Positions 18,524 through 26,890 of a stretch of 64,000 nt of DNA are shown here, in pieces. Origin of the DNA: JALHOP01 sp964484195 (GTDB taxonomy: Bacteria > Myxococcota > XYA12-FULL-58-9 > JALHOP01). Where the stretch lies: the NCBI GenBank assembly GCA_964484195.1, contig CAZAER010000001.1:558001-622000 (forward strand). The letters are read 5' to 3'. The notes under the pieces are model-generated. The model was not told where the DNA came from. It worked only from the letters and a program-made list of their open reading frames with translations, and made no database searches. How positions within the stretch are numbered: position 1 is the stretch's first letter; every line of letters begins with the position of its first letter. The translations under genes were made by a program, and so were the position numbers.

Positions 18524-21500
18524 ATGCGTCTTCCGTTGAACCTGTTCCGTTGGTTGCGGGCTGGTCTCGTTAGTTGTGTCCTCGTGTCCGCTTTTGCGGC
18601 GTGTCACTCGGGCGAGTCGCTCGAGGTGACGCATGCGTCGCCGACCGGTGACTTGCGCGGTCTGCCGACCTACTTCGAGGTGCACTTCAATAGGCCCATC
18701 GTCGATCCGGATGTGACCGAGGCCAAGGCGCAGGGGCTCGACATCGACATCACGCCCAAGCTCGCGGGCAAGGTCACCTTCCCGACACCGAACTCGCTAG
18801 CGTTCGCCTTCACCGACCCGGTGCCGCCGGCCACCAAGGTGGAGGTCGAGATCGACAGCGGCCTGCGGACCTTCGACGGCAAGGCCGTGCTCAAGAGCAG
18901 CTACTCGTTCGCGTTCACTAGCGAGAAGAACGGCGGCGCCGAGCTCGAGAAGGTCGCCCACAGCAAAGAAGACTGGGAGGCCGCCAAAGCGGACGGAGCG
19001 GGTCCGCGACAGATGGTCAGCGACGGCGAATCGCAGGTATCGCTGCTCGGGCTCTACGACGACCTGGTGTTGACGCTGCGCTATCCGGAGAAGGTCTCCG
19101 CTCTCAAATCGCTGATCACCGTGCAGGGCGAGCCACAAGGCGGCGGCAGCGCGAAGACCTTGCCGGTCACCCTGACGTTCCCCGCGGGTGAGACCGCCGA
19201 CCGCGTCTTGATCACACCGAGCTCGCCATGGCCCGAGCACACGAACCTCAAGGTGAACCTCGCCAAAGGCTTGGGCGTCGCCTTGACCGGTGCGGGCAAG
19301 GTCACGAGCAGCGCGCAGACCCTACAGGCCGCGACCTATCCGGCGCTCACCATCATCAGCGGACCGACGTGCGCCTTGTGCGTGCCGCCGTCGACGCTGG
19401 CCATCGAGTTCTCGACTCCCGTCGACTGCCAGCAAGCGCTCGCCAAGATCGCCATCGTCCCCGCGGTCGAGTCCTTCAACTGCTCGGGTCAGGCGAACGG
19501 CAGCCGCATCGTGCGCATCGAGCCGACCCCGGCCCTCAAAGCGCATACCGAATACACGCTCACCGTCGGCGGCGGCATCGTCGACGCCTTCGGTCAGGCG
19601 CTCGCGCAGCCGAAGACCTTCACCCTGAAGACCGGCGACGCCGCGCCGCGCTTTGCGCATCAGACGATGTTCAACGTGCTCGAGCGGGCCGAGAAGCCGG
19701 CGCACGAGGAGATGGTTTGGAAGACCGCAAAGCTCCAGGTCGAGGGTGCCCGCCTGCCGTTCCGCGAGGCATGGAAGATCATCGCCGCGCAGGACCTCGC
19801 CGACCAGGTGGCGTGGCAAGAGCTGCCGTGGTGGCTGTCGGAGAGCTACTACGCCTACTACGAGTCTGACTGCTACTGGGACGAAGACGCGGGGACCGAG
19901 GTCTGCAACGAGAGTTCGCAACGCTTCCCGGGCGCGACCGACGACACCGAGATCAAGATCCCGAACGCTGTAGCGAACAGCATCAGCGTCCCGGAGGCGG
20001 AGACTTGGTCGACGGTCAACGTGCCGCTGGACCCGTATCTGAAGGGCGCGGGCGGCATCGTGGTCCTCAAGAACACGCCGCTCGATCAGAAGGGCGCGCG
20101 CGTCAGCAGCCCGGTGCTGCGCTTGCTCAACGTCACCGACATCGGTCTGTCAGCGAAATACTCGACCCAGCAGCTCGTGGTCATGGCTGCCAAGCTCTCC
20201 GATGGTAAGCCGATCGCCAACGCCGAGGTCGATATCTACATCGTCGACGAGAAGGCGAAAGATCTCGGCGAGCCCGCGGCTCACGCCAAAACCGACGCTC
20301 AAGGTATCGCCGTCGTCCGCGCCGCCGAAGTCGCGCGCAATGGCGGCGTGCCGAACCTCCAGTCGAAGGGGGTCTTCGTGACCGCCAAAGCGGGTGATGA
20401 CGAGGCTTTCGTCTGGTCGAAGTTCCGCAACGGCGGCAGCAGCGCGCCCAAGAGTGGGGCGCGACTCGTCGGCAGCATCTACACCGAGCGCGGTATCTAT
20501 CGTCCGGGCGAGACCGTCTACTATCGCGTCGTGGCGCGGCGACAGTCGCCCGACGGCTTCACCACCCCGAATGGCGCGGTGACTGCTTCAGCGGTCTTCG
20601 AAGAGGACATGTACAGCGACGAAGGCGGCGCTCAAGACGCGCTCTTCGTCAGTGACCAGACCTTCTCGAAGTTCGGCACCATCAGCGGCAGCTTCGTGGT
20701 CCCGGCCGATGCCCGCGTCGGTGAGTATCAGATCCGCGCCAAGGTCGGTGACGACATGCTGCGCGATAGCTTCCGCGTCGGCGAGTTCCGCCGGGCCGAG
20801 ATGAAAGTCACGGTGGCGACCGACAAGCCTCAGTACATGCGCGGCGCCAAGATGCACGCGCGCGTCAACGCCGACTATTTATTCGGCGCGCCTGCCGCGG
20901 GCCTTACCACCCACTGGACGCTGCGCCGTCAGAGCTCGAGCTTCGACAGCAAGCGCTATCCGCAAGCCGAGTTCAGCGACTACGACTATCACAGCTGGTA
21001 CGACGAGCGTTCCGACTACGCCGAGTTCCTCGACGAGGGCGACGCGACTCTCGACGACACCGGCAGCTTCACCTTCGACCGCGTCCTCAAGGACGCTTCG
21101 AGCAACGCCCGTCTCGAGAAGCTCATCGTGTCCGCTACTGTGGACGACGCGAGCGGCCAGAGCGTCAGCAGCGCAACCACCGTCGACGTGCACCCGGCGA
21201 GCTTCTACGTGGGCATCGATCCGAAGGGCTACCTCCGCGAGAAGGGCAAGCTCTTCACCTACGACGTCGTCGTCGTCTCGACCACCGACCAACCGCTCGG
21301 TGGCGTCGAGGTCACGGTCAACGGCGAGCAGGAGCGCTGGTACTCGGTGAAGCGCAAGGGCCCGGGCGGCCTCATGTACTGGGACTACCAGCACGAGAGC
21401 AAAAAGATGCCCGCGGTGTGCACAGGCAAGACCGACGCCAACGGCGTGCTGAGCTGCCAGTACACGGCCGAGCACGGAGGCTCGCTGCGCCTGCGCGTCT

Positions 21501-24391
21501 CCGCCAAAGACGAGAAGAAGCGTGAAGTGCGTGCCTCGTCGTGGTTCTGGGTCACCGGTGACCCCGACTACTACTCGGGCCGCAGCGACAGCGGGAACCA
21601 GGTATCGATCATGCCCGAGAAGCCCGAGCTCGAAGCCGGTGAGACCGCGCGCATCGCCATCGCGTCACCCTTCAAGGACTCGATGGCGATGATCACCGTC
21701 GAGCGCGAGGACATCCTCTGGCGCAAGGTGATGCCACTCGGAACCAACGGTGTGGTCGACATCCCGATCCCCCCGGAGTGGGCGCCGAACGTCTGGATCT
21801 CGGCGACCGTGGTGCGCGGGCGGGTGAAGGCCGAGGGTGGCCTTTCCCCCGACCCCGAGCGTGACAAGCCGGCCTACGCGCTGGGCTACGCCAAGGTCGC
21901 GGTGAAGCCGACGCGCAACGTGCTCAAGGTTCAGCTCGCCTCGGACAAACCATTCTACGAGCCCGGCGATCAGGTGAGCGTCACAGTCAACACCGCCGAC
22001 TACCAGAGCAAGGGGACGTCCGCCGAAGTGAACTTGTACGCCGTCGACGAAGGCGTGCTCATGCTCACCGCTTACCGCACGCCCGATATCGTGAAGAGCC
22101 TCTTCCAGGAGCGCATGTACTCGGTGCTCTCGCTCGACACGCGTATGCACGTGCTCGGGCGCCGCAAGTTCATCCAGCCTACCGCGAAGGGTGAGGAAGA
22201 CGGCGGCGGTGGCGGCGGCGACAACGACGCCGAGCTGCGCAAGGACTTCAATCCGGTCGCGACCTGGATTGGCAGTCTGGTCACCGACTCCGCTGGCAAG
22301 GCGACGCACAGCTTCAAAGTGCCGGACACCCTCACCACCTACCGCGTGATGGCGGTCGCGGTCACCGAAGGCACGCAGTTCGGGTCCGCTTCGGCGGAAT
22401 TCAAGGTCAACAAGACACTGATGATGCGCCAGGCAATGCCGCGCTTCGTGCGCCCCGGTGACCGCATCGATGCCGGCGTCGTCGTGAACCACATGTTGCC
22501 CGACGGCTCGGCGGTCACGGTCGCCATCGAGTCGATCGACGACAAGCTCTTCAACGTGAAGGGCGAGAAGACGCTGACACGCACCGTGAAGGGGAAGGCG
22601 ACCGAGCCCTTCCGCTTCAACATCGCCGCGAAAGACATCGAAGGAGCGAGCGAAGTCATCTTCAAGGCGACCATGGAGGCGAACGGCAAGAAGTTCGCCG
22701 ACCGCGTGCAGCTCACACTGCCCGTCAAGCGCGTGCAGCCATCCGAGACCGTCGGCATCGCCGGTGTTCTCGATAGCGGCAGCGTCACGCACACGTTGAC
22801 GCTTCCCGAAGGCGCGCGGCCGACCAAGTTCGAGCTCAACATGAGCGGGCTGCCGGTGGCGTCGCTCGAGGAACGCATGCGCGGCCTCGTAGGTTATCCC
22901 TACGGTTGCCTCGAGCAGCGCACCAGCAAGGTGATGCCGCTCATCGCGGTGCGTGAGCTCGCCGAGAAGCTCAACTTCGCGTCGATCCCGAGCGAGAAGA
23001 TCAAAGGCTGGGTCGAGGAGTGGGTGAAGCTCGTTCCCAAATACAAATGCGGTGACAACGGCTTCGACTATTACCCGGGCTGCGGCCACGGGTCGGATCC
23101 TTACCTCACGGCGTTCACTCTCGACGCCATGCTGGTCGCGCGCAAGTACGGTTACAGCGTGCCGGACACGACCATCGACCCGGCCGCGCAGTACCTGCAG
23201 AACAAGCTCGCGTCCATGAAAGCGGACGGAGAGAGCTGGGACGGCAACGCCGGAATGGCGAGCGCACTGCGCGTTCTCGCCGAGCTCGGTCGCTTCGACC
23301 CAGCGCGTGAGAATGCCATGTTCGAGGGCCGCTCGGGCATGCCGTTGTTCTCGAAGACGGAGCTGGTGCGCGCGATCCACAAGCGCGCCGGAGCCGGCGA
23401 GACCAAGGTCGCGAAGCTCATGACCGAGATCTCCGGCAGTGGCACCGAGAAGAACGGCATCGTCACCTTCGCTGCCGACAATCCGGAGCGCTACTGGTGG
23501 GCCTGGGACTCGGGACAGCGCTCGACCGCCCTGGCACTGCGGGCCATGCTGCAGGTGACGCCGACCGACGCCAAGGTGCCGATGATCGTTCGCGGCCTCG
23601 TCAACATGGACGGCGAGCAGGACTACTACACGACCCAGGCTACGACGCAGACACTGCTCGCGCTCGCGGAAGCGGCGAGCATCATGAAGCTCGAGGGCAG
23701 GGCGCCTGTCGCGACCGCGAAGCTCGGGAGTGAATCACTCGCCGAAGCCAAGAAGATTGGCGACAAGATCGACAGCGTGAAGCGTGAGAAGCTCGAGGTG
23801 AAGCCGAGCTACGACCTCGTGCTCACCAACAGCGGCAACGGCCCGCTCTACTTCGGTGGCTTCTTCAGCTTCGCCTACCCAGCGACGGCGCGTCTGCCAC
23901 AGCAGTCACAGGGCTTCACGGTGACCCGCACGTACACCAACAAGAAGGGTGAGCCGATCGGCGACACCGTCCGCGTCGGCGACTACGTGATGGTGAGCTT
24001 GAACATCGACGTCGCCGAGGACGGCCGCATGGTGGTGGTGAGCGATCCGCTCCCCGCGGGCCTCGAGCCCGTCGACACCAACCTCGCCACCGCCGACAAG
24101 GAGATGGAAGAGGTCATGACCGGTCGAGGCAATGACTGGTCGTGGTGGCGCAGTCGCTATAGCGAGATGCGCGACGACCGCACCGACTACTCGTTCCGCT
24201 ACCTGTGGAACAGCGGCGGCGGACGCTGGCCGGTGAAGCTGAAATACCTGACGCGCGCGACGACCCCCGGCAACTATTACGCGCCGGGCACGATCGTCGA
24301 ACGCATGTATCAACCCGAGATCCGTGGACGAGCAGAGGGTCGAGAGATCAAAGTGCTTCCCAAGGCCGAGGGTCCAACGAAAGCGAAGTAG
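18524..24391 (+). CDS. Bacterial alpha-2-macroglobulin lipoprotein with thioester
   Basis: A 1955-residue lipoprotein; the signal ends in VSAFAAC (residues 21-27 region). It is a type I bacterial macroglobulin (YfhM-like), a broad protease trap in the periplasm. N-terminal MG domains (about 30-500) precede the MG2 and bait regions (GIYRPGETVYYRV, PDTLTTYRVMAVA). The thioester motif YGCLEQ has Cys near residue 1462 and Gln near 1465. The thioester helical domain (SALRVLAELGR, STALALRAML) and C-terminal receptor-like domain follow. Longer than E. coli YfhM (about 1650), mainly through the N-terminal half. It overlaps pbpC by one base (TAGTG), the classic pairing. Confidence 0.95.
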   Translation: MRLPLNLFRWLRAGLVSCVLVSAFAACHSGESLEVTHASPTGDLRGLPTYFEVHFNRPIVDPDVTEAKAQGLDIDITPKLAGKVTFPTPNSLAFAFTDPVPPATKVEVEIDSGLRTFDGKAVLKSSYSFAFTSEKNGGAELEKVAHSKEDWEAAKADGAGPRQMVSDGESQVSLLGLYDDLVLTLRYPEKVSALKSLITVQGEPQGGGSAKTLPVTLTFPAGETADRVLITPSSPWPEHTNLKVNLAKGLGVALTGAGKVTSSAQTLQAATYPALTIISGPTCALCVPPSTLAIEFSTPVDCQQALAKIAIVPAVESFNCSGQANGSRIVRIEPTPALKAHTEYTLTVGGGIVDAFGQALAQPKTFTLKTGDAAPRFAHQTMFNVLERAEKPAHEEMVWKTAKLQVEGARLPFREAWKIIAAQDLADQVAWQELPWWLSESYYAYYESDCYWDEDAGTEVCNESSQRFPGATDDTEIKIPNAVANSISVPEAETWSTVNVPLDPYLKGAGGIVVLKNTPLDQKGARVSSPVLRLLNVTDIGLSAKYSTQQLVVMAAKLSDGKPIANAEVDIYIVDEKAKDLGEPAAHAKTDAQGIAVVRAAEVARNGGVPNLQSKGVFVTAKAGDDEAFVWSKFRNGGSSAPKSGARLVGSIYTERGIYRPGETVYYRVVARRQSPDGFTTPNGAVTASAVFEEDMYSDEGGAQDALFVSDQTFSKFGTISGSFVVPADARVGEYQIRAKVGDDMLRDSFRVGEFRRAEMKVTVATDKPQYMRGAKMHARVNADYLFGAPAAGLTTHWTLRRQSSSFDSKRYPQAEFSDYDYHSWYDERSDYAEFLDEGDATLDDTGSFTFDRVLKDASSNARLEKLIVSATVDDASGQSVSSATTVDVHPASFYVGIDPKGYLREKGKLFTYDVVVVSTTDQPLGGVEVTVNGEQERWYSVKRKGPGGLMYWDYQHESKKMPAVCTGKTDANGVLSCQYTAEHGGSLRLRVSAKDEKKREVRASSWFWVTGDPDYYSGRSDSGNQVSIMPEKPELEAGETARIAIASPFKDSMAMITVEREDILWRKVMPLGTNGVVDIPIPPEWAPNVWISATVVRGRVKAEGGLSPDPERDKPAYALGYAKVAVKPTRNVLKVQLASDKPFYEPGDQVSVTVNTADYQSKGTSAEVNLYAVDEGVLMLTAYRTPDIVKSLFQERMYSVLSLDTRMHVLGRRKFIQPTAKGEEDGGGGGGDNDAELRKDFNPVATWIGSLVTDSAGKATHSFKVPDTLTTYRVMAVAVTEGTQFGSASAEFKVNKTLMMRQAMPRFVRPGDRIDAGVVVNHMLPDGSAVTVAIESIDDKLFNVKGEKTLTRTVKGKATEPFRFNIAAKDIEGASEVIFKATMEANGKKFADRVQLTLPVKRVQPSETVGIAGVLDSGSVTHTLTLPEGARPTKFELNMSGLPVASLEERMRGLVGYPYGCLEQRTSKVMPLIAVRELAEKLNFASIPSEKIKGWVEEWVKLVPKYKCGDNGFDYYPGCGHGSDPYLTAFTLDAMLVARKYGYSVPDTTIDPAAQYLQNKLASMKADGESWDGNAGMASALRVLAELGRFDPARENAMFEGRSGMPLFSKTELVRAIHKRAGAGETKVAKLMTEISGSGTEKNGIVTFAADNPERYWWAWDSGQRSTALALRAMLQVTPTDAKVPMIVRGLVNMDGEQDYYTTQATTQTLLALAEAASIMKLEGRAPVATAKLGSESLAEAKKIGDKIDSVKREKLEVKPSYDLVLTNSGNGPLYFGGFFSFAYPATARLPQQSQGFTVTRTYTNKKGEPIGDTVRVGDYVMVSLNIDVAEDGRMVVVSDPLPAGLEPVDTNLATADKEMEEVMTGRGNDWSWWRSRYSEMRDDRTDYSFRYLWNSGGGRWPVKLKYLTRATTPGNYYAPGTIVERMYQPEIRGRAEGREIKVLPKAEGPTKAK
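19966..19975. repeat. Variant of the dispersed motif: CGCTGTAGCG
   Basis: A CGCTNNAGCG variant inside the macroglobulin gene. The downstream context AACAG matches that of the exact copy at 14615 (AACAA), so the two may be related. Confidence 0.35.
24155..24164. repeat. Dispersed palindrome CGCTATAGCG, copy 3
   Basis: Exact copy in the macroglobulin gene, extending to TCGCTATAGCGA (24154-24165). It uses the codon TAT inside CGC-TAT-AGC, a rare choice over TAC here. Confidence 0.6.
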
Positions 24392-26862
24392 TGTCCGAGT
24401 CAGAGTCAGAGGAAGCAGACAGCCGCGCGAGACGTCGCTCGACTGGTGGGAATCTGTGGCGAAGGCGCTGGTGGCGCCTGCAGACGACGTTGATCTGGCG
24501 TTCGCGCTGGGTGCGTTGGTCCGTGCCGTTCCTCGTCGGCGTTGGCGCGGTGCTCTTCGGATCGCTTTTCGTGCCGGTGCGCAAGGAGCGCCTTGCCACG
24601 GTTGCCGTCGAGTCGGCAACCTGGGTCGACCGCAATGGCAGACTGCTGGCGGAGCGCGTCGGCGGCCAGGGCGCGCGCATGACCCCGGTCGATCTCGACG
24701 CCATCTCGCCACACGTCATCGATGCCTTGGTCGCGGTCGAGGACAAGCGCTTCTTTCACCACATCGGTCTCGACCCGATAGCCATCGGTCGCGCGGTGAA
24801 GCAGAACATCACGAGCCTGCGCGTCGTCAGCGGCGGCTCGACCATCACTCAGCAGCTGGCGCGCTTGCTCAACGCCGAGCGAGCCCTGCTCCAAGGGCGG
24901 CCAGTGCCACGACGGTCTTTGTGGCAGAAGCTGCGCGAGGCGCATCTCGCGATCCGCCTCGAGCGGACCTTCGACAAGCCCACCATTCTCGCGGCGTTTC
25001 TCAATCGAGCCCCATTCGGCAATGGCGCCGTCGGCATCGAGGCCGCGGCGCGCCGCTACTTCGGATCGTCCGCTAAAACGCTCAGTGTCGCGCAATCGGC
25101 CTATCTCATCGGCCTACCCAAAGGTCCGACGATGTACGCAGCATCGCCCGAGCGGGCGCTGGCGCGAGCCACCCAGGTCCTCGAGGCCATGGAGCGCAAC
25201 GGCATGCTCACCATGGGGCAGGTCGAGCGTGCACTGGACGAAAAGCTCGTCGCCAAGGCCGAAGCGGCGCCTCAGGTCGCGATGCACGCGGTGGCTCTTG
25301 CCGAAACCGAGCTGCGCGCGCGCGGGGCGACACCCGCCGGCGAGATCGGTCTAGCGATCGACGCGACGCTGCAAGACCGCGTGCAGGAGCTGCTCGCCGA
25401 CGAAGCACCACGCCTCTACAAGCGAGGAGGGCGCTCGGCCGCCGCGGTGGTGATCGACAACGCGACCGGCGACCTCCTCGCGGTGGTCGGCGCCGCCTTC
25501 GAGAACAATCCCTTGTGGGGCCAGTACAACGCCGCGACCGCGGTGCGCCAACCAGGCTCGGCGCTCAAGCCTTTCCTCTACGCGGCCGCACTGGTGAAAG
25601 GCTTCACCGCCGCGACGCTCGCGAGCGATGTCGAGCGCCCGTTCGCCGACACTTGGGGGGTGTTCCTTCCCGAGAACTACGATCAGAAACCGCACGGCCC
25701 TGTCCGCTATCGCGAAGCGCTCGCCCAGAGCCTCAACATTGCCGCCGTCGACACACTGGCACGCACCGGGCTCGACCCCTTCGCCGACATGCTCGCCGGC
25801 GCCGGTCTGACCACCTTGACGCGCCGGCCCGGCTACTACGGTCTCGGGCTCGCGCTCGGGAGTGGCGGGGTGCGCCTCGTGGACCTCACCAACGCGTACG
25901 CGGCGCTCGCGCGCGGCGGCCTGTGGAAACCGTATCGGCTGTTGCGGGGGGAGCCTCCGGTCCAGGAGGAGCGCCGCATCCTCGACGAGCGCGTCGCCTA
26001 CGTCATCGCGGACATGCTGAGCGACGGGAACGCCCGCGCCGGTCAATTCGGCCAGGGCAGCGTGCTCACGACGCCTTACTGGACCGCGGTGAAGACCGGC
26101 ACCAGCAAGGGGTATCACGACAACTGGACCGTGGGCTTCAGCGATCAGGTCACCGTCGGTGTCTGGGTAGGAGATCCAACCGGCAAGGCGATGCGGCGCG
26201 TCAGCGGCGTCGAGGGCGCTGGCCAGATGTGGCGCCGTCTGATGAACGAGATGACCAACGGGCAATCGCGCGCTCCCAAGGAGCCGAAGGGCCTCACACA
26301 CATGCAGGTGTGCGCAGTCTCCGGCATGAAGCGCGGGCCTGCATGCGATGGCGGACTCGACGAGATCTTCGTCGCTGGCACCGAGCCCAAAGAGACCTGC
26401 ACCTGGCATCGTCATGCCAAGGTCGACCCGACCAACGGGTTGCTCGTGCCCGAAGGCTGCGTGCTCGCGGACGCCGAGCCAAAAGACGTGACCGTCTATC
26501 CCAGCCCGTACGACCGCTGGGCCATCGAGACCGGGCACGGCATCGCCGAGCGTTCGACCGAGCGTTGTCCCGCGCCTCCGGTGAAGTACCCCAAAGCGAA
26601 GGTCACGCTCATGAGCCCGGCGCGCACGGAGACCTTGCACATCGACGTCGATGCACCGCGCGAGGCCCAGGCCTTAGCGCTCGAGGCGCGCGTCGACGAC
26701 GCGGCCGGGCCGGTGACGTTTCTCATCGACGAGCAACCGTTCATCACCGTCGATGCGCCGTACCGCGCCTTCTGGCCGCTCCAGCAGGGAAACCACAAGT
26801 TCACGGCCCGCCTCGAGACGAGCGGAACGATGTCCGCGGTGCACGAGGTCGTAGTGCGCTAG
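24391..26862 (+). CDS. pbpC: Penicillin-binding protein 1C
   Basis: An 823-residue bifunctional class A PBP. The GTG overlaps the macroglobulin stop by one base, giving VSESESEEADSRARRRS. One membrane helix lies near residues 46-68. The glycosyltransferase 51 domain has VAVEDKRFFHHIG (catalytic Glu) and GGSTITQQLARLL. The transpeptidase domain has the Ser nucleophile in PGSALKPF (near residue 390), the SxN motif in SLNIAAVD and the KTG motif in VKTGTSKGYHDNW. A BiPBP_C-type beta domain closes the protein (about 720-823). PBP1C is thought to repair peptidoglycan after damage, with the macroglobulin blocking intruding proteases. Confidence 0.95.
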   Translation: MSESESEEADSRARRRSTGGNLWRRRWWRLQTTLIWRSRWVRWSVPFLVGVGAVLFGSLFVPVRKERLATVAVESATWVDRNGRLLAERVGGQGARMTPVDLDAISPHVIDALVAVEDKRFFHHIGLDPIAIGRAVKQNITSLRVVSGGSTITQQLARLLNAERALLQGRPVPRRSLWQKLREAHLAIRLERTFDKPTILAAFLNRAPFGNGAVGIEAAARRYFGSSAKTLSVAQSAYLIGLPKGPTMYAASPERALARATQVLEAMERNGMLTMGQVERALDEKLVAKAEAAPQVAMHAVALAETELRARGATPAGEIGLAIDATLQDRVQELLADEAPRLYKRGGRSAAAVVIDNATGDLLAVVGAAFENNPLWGQYNAATAVRQPGSALKPFLYAAALVKGFTAATLASDVERPFADTWGVFLPENYDQKPHGPVRYREALAQSLNIAAVDTLARTGLDPFADMLAGAGLTTLTRRPGYYGLGLALGSGGVRLVDLTNAYAALARGGLWKPYRLLRGEPPVQEERRILDERVAYVIADMLSDGNARAGQFGQGSVLTTPYWTAVKTGTSKGYHDNWTVGFSDQVTVGVWVGDPTGKAMRRVSGVEGAGQMWRRLMNEMTNGQSRAPKEPKGLTHMQVCAVSGMKRGPACDGGLDEIFVAGTEPKETCTWHRHAKVDPTNGLLVPEGCVLADAEPKDVTVYPSPYDRWAIETGHGIAERSTERCPAPPVKYPKAKVTLMSPARTETLHIDVDAPREAQALALEARVDDAAGPVTFLIDEQPFITVDAPYRAFWPLQQGNHKFTARLETSGTMSAVHEVVVR

Positions 26863-26890
26863 TCGCTCACGGGCTATGGTGCCGGCGCCG

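Noticed and set aside
18212..18685. 157-codon minus-strand frame in the intergenic region before the macroglobulin gene
   Set aside because: It runs into the macroglobulin signal and domain and has no protein-like pattern or ribosome site.
21665..23380. 571-codon minus-strand frame opposite the macroglobulin gene
   Set aside because: It is antisense to the thioester region; no signal or family motif.
24391..26862. Longer pbpC starting upstream at about 24205
   Set aside because: That would overlap the end of the macroglobulin gene by 187 bases; the GTG in TAGTG is the natural coupled start.
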